From Methanomicrobiales archaeon (GTDB lineage: Archaea; Halobacteriota; Methanomicrobia; Methanomicrobiales; Methanoculleaceae): a DNA stretch of 7,958 nucleotides. Positions 1 to 4,969 of this stretch are shown here, piece by piece (the stretch's first letter is position 1; the number at the start of each line of letters is the position of its first letter). The DNA is taken from contig JAGVUK010000319.1 in assembly GCA_019136335.1 (NCBI GenBank), positions 1-7,958 of the forward strand. Direction: 5' to 3'. The notes below the pieces were generated by a model. It did no database searches, was not told where the DNA came from, and saw nothing but the letters and a program-made list of their open reading frames with translations. The position numbers were made by a program, and so were the translations under genes.

Positions 1-139
1 ATCTTCTTCCCGGCGGCCAGGATCTTGAGTTGCACCCAATCGGAGCGGTACCAGTCAGCAGTATCCAGCGGGTCCTCGGTATCAAGGATAGATCCGTCAT
101 CCCCCCGCTTTATCGCCCCGCGGGGCCAATACCATAAGG
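1..139. other. Left-edge segment, no gene firmly assigned
   Basis: No complete gene is visible here. A plus-strand frame is open from base 3 and stops with TAA at 135-137, two bases before the next gene's ATG, so it could be the last 44 codons of an upstream gene. A minus-strand frame from about 101 to the left edge also reads like protein (it contains DTADWYRSDWVQLKILAAGKK in two overlapping stretches, acidic then basic) but has no ATG; its only possible start is a GTG at 33-35. The two readings exclude each other and third-position GC does not separate them. The 108-139 part is best read as the promoter of the next gene. Confidence 0.25.
108..114 (+). promoter_or_regulatory. Box A (TATA-like) promoter of the tRNA methyltransferase gene
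   Basis: The motif CTTTATC lies 26 bp upstream of the ATG at 140, the spacing expected if transcription starts at or next to the start codon (leaderless mRNA). No convincing Shine-Dalgarno sequence precedes the ATG, which fits. The same heptamer at the same distance precedes the minus-strand kinase-like gene at 2225. If an upstream gene really ends at 137 this promoter would be internal to it. Confidence 0.5.
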
Positions 140-1093
140 ATGAAACTGCTCTTCGAACTCTCCGGCGAGCACCCCGATCTCCCGGTTGCTGAACTGGAGT
201 GCGTGGGCACCGTCCTCGACCGGCGGACCCAGGTCGCCATCGCGGAGTGCCCGGACCCGGGGGCCGTCGGGAGGCTTGCCCTGACGCACGTGGTGATGGA
301 GTACCTCGGCGAGTGCGAGCCCTCGAAGGAGGGGCTCACAGGCCTCCTCCGCGACCTTGCCATCCGGACCGAGAAGCCGTTCGCCGGCCGGGTGAAGCTG
401 ATCCAGGGAGCCCGGATGGACTTGGCCCGCCTTGAGGTCGAGAAACTGATCGGGGGTCTGGTCGCCGGCCCGGTCTCGCTCCGCGACCCTGTCGAAGAGT
501 ACCGCGCCGTCGTCTCGGATGACCGCTGCTACTTCGGCCGCGTGATTGCGCGGATCGACCGGGGCGGGTTTGAGTTCCGGAACCCCATGCGCCGGCCGTT
601 CTTCCACCCCGGCGTGATGATGCCCCGGATGGGCCGCGCGCTCGTGAACATCTCCCTGGTCCGGCCGGGGGAACTGATCTTCGACCCCTTCTGCGGCACC
701 GGCGGAATCCTTCTTGAGGCCCGCGAGATCGGCGTCCGGGTGCTCGGCAGCGACTTCGACCCCGCCATGGTCGCGGGCTACCGGCAGAACCTCCCCGGCT
801 CTGACGTGATGATCGCCGACGCCACGGCGGTCCCGATCTGCGACGGCGCCCTGGATTCGGTCGTGACCGACCTCCCCTACGGCCAGTCGGTCAGGATCCA
901 CGGGGAGAGCATGGACCGGCTCTATGACGGCTCGCTCGCCGAGATCCGGCGGATCCTCAAGCCTGGAAGGCGCGCGGTCGTCGTCACGCACCGCGACATC
1001 GCGCCGATCGCCGCCCGGCACTTCACCATCCTGCAGGAGCACGAGCAGCGGGTGCACAGGAGCCTGACGCGCAGGATCCTTGTGCTCGGATAA
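140..1093 (+). CDS. tRNA (guanine(10)-N2)-methyltransferase, Trm-G10 / archaeal Trm11 type
   Basis: This 317-residue protein belongs to the archaeal THUMP-methyltransferase family that makes N2-methyl- and N2,N2-dimethylguanosine at position 10 of tRNA, using S-adenosylmethionine in the cytoplasm. The N-terminal half (about residues 45-140) corresponds to the THUMP RNA-binding region. The C-terminal half is a Rossmann-fold methyltransferase: SAM motif I is DPFCGTGG at 182-189, the acidic ribose-binding region is LGSDFDP at 202-208, and catalytic motif IV is TDLPYG at 243-248, the (D/N)-x-P-Y form typical of amino-group methylation of guanine. The length matches full-size archaeal members and all key motifs are intact. 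The ATG at 140 is the first in-frame start, at leaderless distance from a box A. It appears to be transcribed alone; a structured spacer follows it. Family assignment is confident; whether it forms mono- or dimethylguanosine cannot be told. Confidence 0.93.
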   Translation: MKLLFELSGEHPDLPVAELECVGTVLDRRTQVAIAECPDPGAVGRLALTHVVMEYLGECEPSKEGLTGLLRDLAIRTEKPFAGRVKLIQGARMDLARLEVEKLIGGLVAGPVSLRDPVEEYRAVVSDDRCYFGRVIARIDRGGFEFRNPMRRPFFHPGVMMPRMGRALVNISLVRPGELIFDPFCGTGGILLEAREIGVRVLGSDFDPAMVAGYRQNLPGSDVMIADATAVPICDGALDSVVTDLPYGQSVRIHGESMDRLYDGSLAEIRRILKPGRRAVVVTHRDIAPIAARHFTILQEHEQRVHRSLTRRILVLG

Positions 1094-1112
1094 CCACACG
1101 AAAAAGGGGGCT

Positions 1113-1177
1113 TCTCATACCGCCTTTTCCTCACCCGGCACGGCCTCCCGCCGGGTGCCGGCCCCGGTTTTATGAGA
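1113..1177 (+). repeat. Nested inverted repeats downstream of the tRNA methyltransferase (possible terminator)
   Basis: A perfect 8-bp stem, CACCCGGC at 1132-1139 and GCCGGGTG at 1150-1157, encloses a 10-base loop. Outside it a second perfect 7-bp inverted repeat pairs TCTCATA at 1113-1119 with TATGAGA at 1171-1177. A third, AAAAGG at 1102-1107 with CCTTTT at 1123-1128, partly competes with the outer stem. The right outer arm runs into the box A of the next gene (1168-1174). The spacer is only 104 bp long, so it probably combines the 3' end of one transcript with the promoter of the next. No long U-run follows the GC stem, so the terminator role is inferred. Confidence 0.45.
1168..1174 (+). 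promoter_or_regulatory. Box A promoter of the small membrane protein gene
   Basis: TTTTATG lies 24 bp before the GTG at 1198, consistent with a leaderless start. A second AT-rich element, AATTTTATA at 1188-1196, is too close to the GTG to drive it, and a third, AAATTTTAAA, lies inside the first codons. This AT-rich patch at 1188-1214 stands out from its GC-rich surroundings. Confidence 0.4.
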
Positions 1178-1197
1178 TCCCCGGGCGAATTTTATAG

Positions 1198-1566
1198 GTG
1201 GAAATAAATTTTAAACGATACGGCCTTTATCTCGTCCGGTGGCAGCTCTCGACGCCGCTCCTTGCCGGTGTCCTCTACCTGCTCGCGGGCCTCGGAGCAC
1301 TGGCCGCCACCATCGTCGCCAACCTCATCGGGGGCCTCATCTTCTTCTGGGTCGACCGGTTCATCTTCACCTCAGAGACGCTCGCCGCCCAGTGGGAGGT
1401 CAAAGAGGAGGTGCGCTGCGTGGACTGCGGGAAGATCGCCCGCGGCTACCGCCTTGTCCGTGCGGAGAACTATGATAAGTCCAACGATCCGGCGCCCGAG
1501 TTCCGGTGCGAGGAGTGCTCGAAGCGGAAGTCCGAGGAACTCAAGAAGCGGGGCGTCAGGCACTGA
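1198..1566 (+). CDS. Small membrane protein with GtrA-like hairpin and C-terminal zinc-ribbon-like domain
   Basis: The product is 122 residues. Two hydrophobic segments at about 14-31 and 33-51 form a helical hairpin. The second ends in ANLIGGLIFFWVDRFIF (41-57), which resembles the end of GtrA-like membrane domains, where an N-x(6-7)-F/W-x(2)-R-x-x-F pattern is common. The rest (about 60-122) is soluble and charged, with two CxxC pairs, C74/C77 (VRCVDCGK) and C104/C107 (FRCEECSK), spaced as a single zinc-binding ribbon or knuckle. The GTG at 1198 is the only reasonable start: no other ATG or GTG occurs before the first membrane segment. The gene is followed by a convergent membrane protein gene 92 bp away. 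Function is unknown. A membrane-anchored zinc protein that senses or binds nucleic acid or a partner protein is possible but not shown. It is half the length of a typical four-helix GtrA domain, so the GtrA similarity may be superficial. Confidence 0.75.
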   Translation: MEINFKRYGLYLVRWQLSTPLLAGVLYLLAGLGALAATIVANLIGGLIFFWVDRFIFTSETLAAQWEVKEEVRCVDCGKIARGYRLVRAENYDKSNDPAPEFRCEECSKRKSEELKKRGVRH

Positions 1567-1658
1567 AGGGAGCCCCCCCTTCCCCCTCCCCCCTCTTCCG
1601 GGACCCCTTTCCTCCACCGCAGTTAGACTGCCCCGCTCTTCTCAAGTTCTGCCTCTCC
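1567..1658. other. Convergent intergenic spacer with homopyrimidine tract
   Basis: The 92 bases between the two convergent genes contain an uninterrupted 27-base C/T run at 1573-1599 and a second 12-base run at 1604-1615 on the plus strand. For the plus-strand transcript this is a C-rich, U-containing trailer. It may contribute to termination, but it is not a classical oligo-U archaeal terminator. No ORF or convincing hairpin is seen. Confidence 0.4.
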
Positions 1659-2225
1659 TCAGAGTCCCGTCGCGATAACCCCCACCGCCGCGAGCGTCAC
1701 GCACGCCCCGATCTGGATTGCCATGTTGTCGTCGAGCGGGAAGTATGCCTCGATGACCCCGGCGACCCCCGCCACCACCACCGCCGCCCACCACGGGAGA
1801 AGGAGGGTGAGCGCGAACGCGGCCGCCGCCGCCCCGGCAGCCGTTCCCTCGAGCGACTTCTTGCCCCGGAGGACGTGCCGGCCGAACCGGACCCCGATGA
1901 GCGTTGAGACGCTGCCGAGCACCCCGACCGTGACGAGCCCGACCGCAGCGTACTCCCTCCCGAAGACCGCGAGACAGAAGAGGGCGCCGGCGGAGTAGGC
2001 GATGGCGCCCTTGAGCGGGATCTTCCCCTGCCGTTCGGTCTCGTCGAATACCTGCGAGAAGACCGGGACGTCGTAGCCGCGGGTGAAGGCGTCGCAGAGG
2101 AGGAAGACGGCGACGAGCACGGTGCTCAAAAAGACAAACGCCCATCGGTCATTGAGAAGGAGGATGATCCCGGCGCCGATGACCCCCATGAGGAGGTGGA
2201 CCGTCTGGCGGAATGTCTCGCCCAT
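1659..2225 (-). CDS. Dolichol/phytol kinase-family integral membrane protein (SEC59/VTE5/DGK1-like)
   Basis: This 188-residue, very hydrophobic protein matches the CTP-dependent polyprenol/phytol/diacylglycerol kinase family, which phosphorylates membrane lipid alcohols. Visible family features in order: E-x-x-R-x-x-x-H at 3-10 near the N-terminus; several membrane helices; ETERQGKIPLKGA at 62-74; RHVLRGKKSLEGTAAG at 116-131, containing the K-S-x-E-G-T signature; and IEAYFPLDDN at 158-167. The family's usual G-D-S before the T-L-I-G segment reads L103-G104-S105, so the expected aspartate is a glycine (codon GGC at 1914-1916), and the lysine often found in the N-terminal R-K pair is Q7. In archaea such a protein could act on geranylgeraniol, polyprenol or archaeol precursors; the substrate is not inferable, and activity is uncertain because of the missing aspartate. 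The ATG at 2225 sits at leaderless distance from a box A. No partner gene is co-transcribed with it in this window. Confidence 0.8.
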   Translation of the reverse strand: MGETFRQTVHLLMGVIGAGIILLLNDRWAFVFLSTVLVAVFLLCDAFTRGYDVPVFSQVFDETERQGKIPLKGAIAYSAGALFCLAVFGREYAAVGLVTVGVLGSVSTLIGVRFGRHVLRGKKSLEGTAAGAAAAAFALTLLLPWWAAVVVAGVAGVIEAYFPLDDNMAIQIGACVTLAAVGVIATGL

Positions 2226-2227
2226 TG

Positions 2228-2256
2228 CATCCGGATGGGCGCCCCGGATGATAAAG
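2228..2256 (-). promoter_or_regulatory. Box A and palindrome upstream of the kinase-like gene
   Basis: On the minus strand CTTTATC (2256-2250) lies 25 bp before the ATG at 2225, predicting a leaderless transcript starting near 2226. Between box A and the start there is a perfect 10-bp palindrome CATCCGGATG at 2228-2237, and its half CCGGATG recurs at 2244-2250. A protein bound at the palindrome would cover the predicted transcription start, so it is a possible repressor site; no binder is known. Confidence 0.4.
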
Positions 2257-2304
2257 TACGGGTGCTCACCGCCGCGGTCCCGTCGCTCTCCCGGCAGCAG
2301 TCAC

Positions 2305-2343
2305 CTTAAAGTAGTCTCCTTCTATCCTACACCCCTTGAGGAG
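2305..2343 (+). promoter_or_regulatory. Promoter and ribosome binding site of the three-gene operon
   Basis: CTTAAAG at 2305-2311 is a weak box A candidate. GAGGAG at 2338-2343 is a good Shine-Dalgarno sequence six bases before the ATG at 2350 and decides the start. The reading frame is open further upstream to 2083, but that stretch runs antisense across the start of the divergent kinase-like gene and lacks protein character. The intergenic space between the divergent genes is 124 bp. Confidence 0.45.
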
Positions 2344-2349
2344 AAGATC

Positions 2350-3117
2350 ATGGCAGAGGTACGAAAATACGTAAACCCGCCTGCGGCCGAAGTGATATGC
2401 GAGTTCCGGTTCCCCCAGGAGACCACCTGGGACATGACCTACCCCGGCTTGCTCTACAGCAGCCTGAAAGAGACCTACCCGAAACGCGACCAGCGCTACG
2501 TCCGCGAGGTGGTGATGCTCGTCGGCCCCGAAGGGCTCCGCGAGGAACTGTTCGTCACCGAACGGTCGATATTCCTTGCCGAAGACGAGGGCTGTGCCGT
2601 CCAGGTCGGCCCCCGCCTTCTCACGGTGAGCTGCCAGAAGCCCTACGTCCACTGGGAAGCCTTCTCGGAGCGGATCATGAGTGTCTTTAACCGGGTCCGC
2701 GACGTCATCGGGATCGATGCCATCGGGACCATGAACCTCCGCTACGTCAACCTCATCGAGATACCGGAGCGGGAGGTGACGCTCTCGGACTACTTCGCCT
2801 TCTACCCGACCCTCCCGCCGGAACTCCCGCGGGTTCCTGAAGGGTTCATCACCGGGTGCGAGTTCGCGTTCCACGACAACCGGGACAACTGCCGGGTGGA
2901 ACTGACCGACGCCGTGCCGGAGTCGACGGAGAACAATGCGTTCCTCCTGAACATCGACTACTTCCTTGCCGAAGGCCAGAACGTCCCGCCGGACGGGGTC
3001 GCGGACTGGCTCGAGATCGCCCACACCCACGTCCGGGATATCTTCGAGGCCTGCATCAGGGACACGCTCCGCGACCTCTTCACCCTGCGGGAGGAGGTGC
3101 CCGCGGCGGCACGGTGA
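2350..3117 (+). CDS. TIGR04255-family protein of unknown function
   Basis: The 255-residue soluble protein has the layout of the sporadically distributed TIGR04255 family. It opens with YVNPPAAEVICEFRF (7-21), the family's characteristic N-terminal N-P-P-x-x-E-V strand, continues with VGPRLLTVSCQKPYVHWEAF (86-105), and has the L-R-Y-x-N segment at 130-134 (LRYVNLIEIP) followed by an N-I-D-Y-F strand at 201-205. The C-terminus (about 221-248) is a helix rich in H, D and R that ends D-T-L-R-D-L-F. No catalytic motif, signal peptide or membrane segment is visible. The length is normal for the family. It is the first gene of a tight operon: its TGA at 3115-3117 is six bases before the next ATG, and its final codons carry the next gene's ribosome binding site. 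The biochemical function of this family is not known to me, and the neighbours do not settle it. Confidence 0.78.
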   Translation: MAEVRKYVNPPAAEVICEFRFPQETTWDMTYPGLLYSSLKETYPKRDQRYVREVVMLVGPEGLREELFVTERSIFLAEDEGCAVQVGPRLLTVSCQKPYVHWEAFSERIMSVFNRVRDVIGIDAIGTMNLRYVNLIEIPEREVTLSDYFAFYPTLPPELPRVPEGFITGCEFAFHDNRDNCRVELTDAVPESTENNAFLLNIDYFLAEGQNVPPDGVADWLEIAHTHVRDIFEACIRDTLRDLFTLREEVPAAAR

Positions 3118-3123
3118 GGGTCT

Positions 3124-3927
3124 ATGGGCGATATCGTGCGCCGGAAGTGGATGACTATGATGGATGTCCACGCCGGCGTTGTCGAGCGGGTCTACGGGGG
3201 GCCGGTCGGGCTCATCTGGGAGATGCTCGCGGGCGAGGAGATGGAATGCGAGACCGGAGACCTCGCGGAGAGGGCGGGGATCGGAACGGGGAGCCGGGTG
3301 CTCGCCCTCCTCCCCGGGGCCGGGGGAGCGGCCCGGCGGCTTAGCCGGAAGTACGGCGCGACGGTGATCGGGCTCGTTCCGGTGCCGCAGGTCGTCGAGG
3401 AGGCGGTCCGGAGGACAGAGGCGGCCGGCCTCGCCGCCAAGGTCGACTTCCAGCAGGGGAACGCCATCGAGATGTCGTTTCACGACGGGATCTTCGACGT
3501 CGTCTGGGGCGAGGACGCCTGGTGCTACGTCGTCGACAGAGACCGGATGGTCGGCGAGATCTACCGGGTCTTGAAGCCCGGGGGCGTCCTCGCCTTCACC
3601 GACTGGGTCCAGACCGGACCGATGAGCGACGATGAGTGGCACACCCCGGAGACCTTCAGGATCTTCCCGCACCTTGAGACGGTCGAGAGCTACGCTAACA
3701 TCCTCGAACGGAATGGGTTTGCTGTCACCGGGCGGGGGGAGGTTCCGGGCGACCCGGCCCTGTGGGTCCGGGAGCTCCGCGAATCGTTGCGGCAGGGCCG
3801 GGACAGCATTATCGGGTTAATCGGGGAGGAGGCCTGCGACGACGCCCGGCAGGCCCTCGGCCTCTGGGAGAAGGCCGCGGGCCGGGGGCTGGTCGGGCGC
3901 GTGTGGCTGCTCGCAAGGAGACCGTAG
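3124..3927 (+). CDS. Class I methyltransferase-fold protein with degenerate SAM-binding motifs
   Basis: The 267-residue product clearly has a Rossmann methyltransferase layout of the small-molecule type (as in sarcosine/dimethylglycine or phosphoethanolamine methyltransferases). It has an N-terminal cap with VYGGPVGLIW (23-32), motif I region SRVLALLPGAGGAARRLS (57-74), motif II region YGATVIGLVPVPQVVEEA (77-94), the G-N-A-x-x-M-S-F pre-motif at 112-119, FDVVWGEDAWCYVVD (124-138) and RVLKPGGVLAFTDW (148-161). However, the usual motif I D-I-G-C-G is A61-L62-L63-P64-G65, with no acidic residue, and the ribose-binding acid normally after G-x in motif II is V85. SAM binding is therefore doubtful; the protein may bind another ligand or be a pseudoenzyme. 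ATG 3124 is preceded by GAGGG at 3116-3120, overlapping the upstream stop; ATGs at 3151, 3157 and 3160 are weaker alternatives. It is the middle gene of the operon, 16 bp before the next. Confidence 0.8.
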   Translation: MGDIVRRKWMTMMDVHAGVVERVYGGPVGLIWEMLAGEEMECETGDLAERAGIGTGSRVLALLPGAGGAARRLSRKYGATVIGLVPVPQVVEEAVRRTEAAGLAAKVDFQQGNAIEMSFHDGIFDVVWGEDAWCYVVDRDRMVGEIYRVLKPGGVLAFTDWVQTGPMSDDEWHTPETFRIFPHLETVESYANILERNGFAVTGRGEVPGDPALWVRELRESLRQGRDSIIGLIGEEACDDARQALGLWEKAAGRGLVGRVWLLARRP

Positions 3928-3943
3928 GGCCGGAGCGGATACA

Positions 3944-4756
3944 GTGGTTCTGAGGACTTCCGGCAGGGCTGAGCGATGGACACTGCCCGACCTCGATGCG
4001 GCGGTCCAGCGGTGCAGGGCGCAGAACGCCCGGGGCATCAGGTGTATCCTCGACGTCCTCGGCGAGTATGCCCGGAGCGAGGAGCAGGCCCGGGAGAACC
4101 GGGAGTGCTCTTCGGCCGCGATAGCCGCGATCGGCGAGCACCACCTGGACGCGTCGCTCACGGTGAAGATGACTGCATTTGGTGCGTCGTTCGACCGGGA
4201 GGCCGCCCGCGACTCCCTGCTCCGGCTCTGCGAGGAGGCCCGTGCGCACGGCGTCGGGTTCGAGGTGGATATGGAGGGGCGGGGGCTTGTGGAGACGACG
4301 GTGGAGGCCGCCGTCGCCTGCGCCCGGCAGGGGTTGCCCGTGACCCTCGCACTCCAGACCTCCCTTGACCGCACCACCGGCGACCTCGACCGCATCGTCC
4401 GCCACGGCATCAAGCCCCGCCTGGTGAAGGGAGCCTACCCGGCGGATACGGACGATCTCACCGATATCCGGCGCCGGTTCCGGGCGCTTGCATCGGAACT
4501 CCTCGACCGGGGCGTGCCGTTCTCGGCCGCCACCCACGACCCCGACCTGGTCGCGTGGCTGGTAGAGCCCCCGGCCGGGACGGTCGAGTTCGCGTTCCTG
4601 ATGGGGATTGCGGACGAGACCAAGCGCCGGCTCGCGGAAGAGGGGAGGGCTGTCGCCGAGTACGTGCCCTTCGGGAAGCAGACGGGCATCTACGTGGCGC
4701 GGCGCGAGGCGTATCTCGCGAAGATGGCGGCGGAGGGGCGAACACCGGTGCCCTGA
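3944..4756 (+). CDS. Proline dehydrogenase-family flavoprotein
   Basis: The 270-residue protein matches the FAD-dependent proline dehydrogenase (PRODH) TIM-barrel family, which oxidises L-proline to pyrroline-5-carboxylate. Recognisable barrel strands and active-site segments in order: LTVKMTAFG (72-80) with K75; FEVDMEGRG (106-114); LALQTS (135-140); RLVKGAY (159-165), the family's R-x-x-K-G-A-Y signature; SAATHDP (194-200) for the usual A-T-H-N/D; EFAFLMG (215-221); and a C-terminal YVPFGKQTGIYVARREAYL (240-258), matching the R/Y-V-P-x-G ... R-R-x-x-E segment in which the arginine pair contacts the proline carboxylate. It is slightly shorter than the ~300-residue monofunctional bacterial enzymes. 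It starts with GTG at 3944 and has GGAG at 3932-3935 as ribosome binding site. It is the last gene of the operon. No pyrroline-5-carboxylate dehydrogenase lies in the window, so whether it acts in proline catabolism or on another substrate is open. Confidence 0.85.
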   Translation: MVLRTSGRAERWTLPDLDAAVQRCRAQNARGIRCILDVLGEYARSEEQARENRECSSAAIAAIGEHHLDASLTVKMTAFGASFDREAARDSLLRLCEEARAHGVGFEVDMEGRGLVETTVEAAVACARQGLPVTLALQTSLDRTTGDLDRIVRHGIKPRLVKGAYPADTDDLTDIRRRFRALASELLDRGVPFSAATHDPDLVAWLVEPPAGTVEFAFLMGIADETKRRLAEEGRAVAEYVPFGKQTGIYVARREAYLAKMAAEGRTPVP

Positions 4757-4969
4757 CCCTGCATCACCATGCCTATCGTCTCCAGGACACGGGATGCGGT
4801 CACGCCGGTCGGTAACCCCGTCTCATCACCTCCTCTTCGGCCCCCGGTATGCGGGGAACCTGGTTGACCCTGCCCCTCCCGGGCGGGCCGGAGGGGCGCG
4901 GACCCCCGAGACGAGACTATATGAGGATGCGCCCCAAAGGTTCGGCCCGTTCATCGGGAGAGATAGAGG
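4757..4969. other. Spacer between the operon and malQ, with GC hairpins
   Basis: These 213 bases hold no credible gene. A 5-bp stem CCCCG/CGGGG at 4842-4846 and 4852-4856 (5-base loop) and a 7-bp stem CCCCTCC/GGAGGGG at 4873-4879 and 4890-4896 (10-base loop) follow the operon and could end its transcript, although no U-run follows either one. The right end carries the malQ promoter and ribosome binding site. Confidence 0.5.
4917..4960 (+). promoter_or_regulatory. malQ promoter and ribosome binding site
   Basis: CTATATGA at 4917-4924 is the best TATA-like box A in the spacer and predicts a start near 4946-4950. GGGAG at 4956-4960 is a Shine-Dalgarno match nine bases before the ATG at 4970. 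Unlike the leaderless genes nearby, this transcript would carry a short leader of about 20-25 bases. Confidence 0.5.

Noticed and set aside
110..1099. Long minus-strand open frame (329 codons) opposite the tRNA methyltransferase
   Set aside because: Antisense shadow of a gene with intact family motifs; its composition (P, H, D, R, V rich without domains) is typical of complementary frames in GC-rich DNA.
1506..1907. Plus-strand open frame crossing the convergent spacer into the kinase-like gene
   Set aside because: Overlaps the coding sequence of both convergent genes out of frame and has R/P/E/H low-complexity composition.
2083..2349. N-terminal extension of the TIGR04255 protein
   Set aside because: The extension lies antisense to the kinase-like gene, is basic and serine-rich, and is followed by a good ribosome binding site and the family's normal N-terminus at 2350.
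2266..3672. 468-codon minus-strand open frame across two operon genes
   Set aside because: Spans two well-supported plus-strand genes and their junction and has low-complexity charged composition with no recognisable motif.
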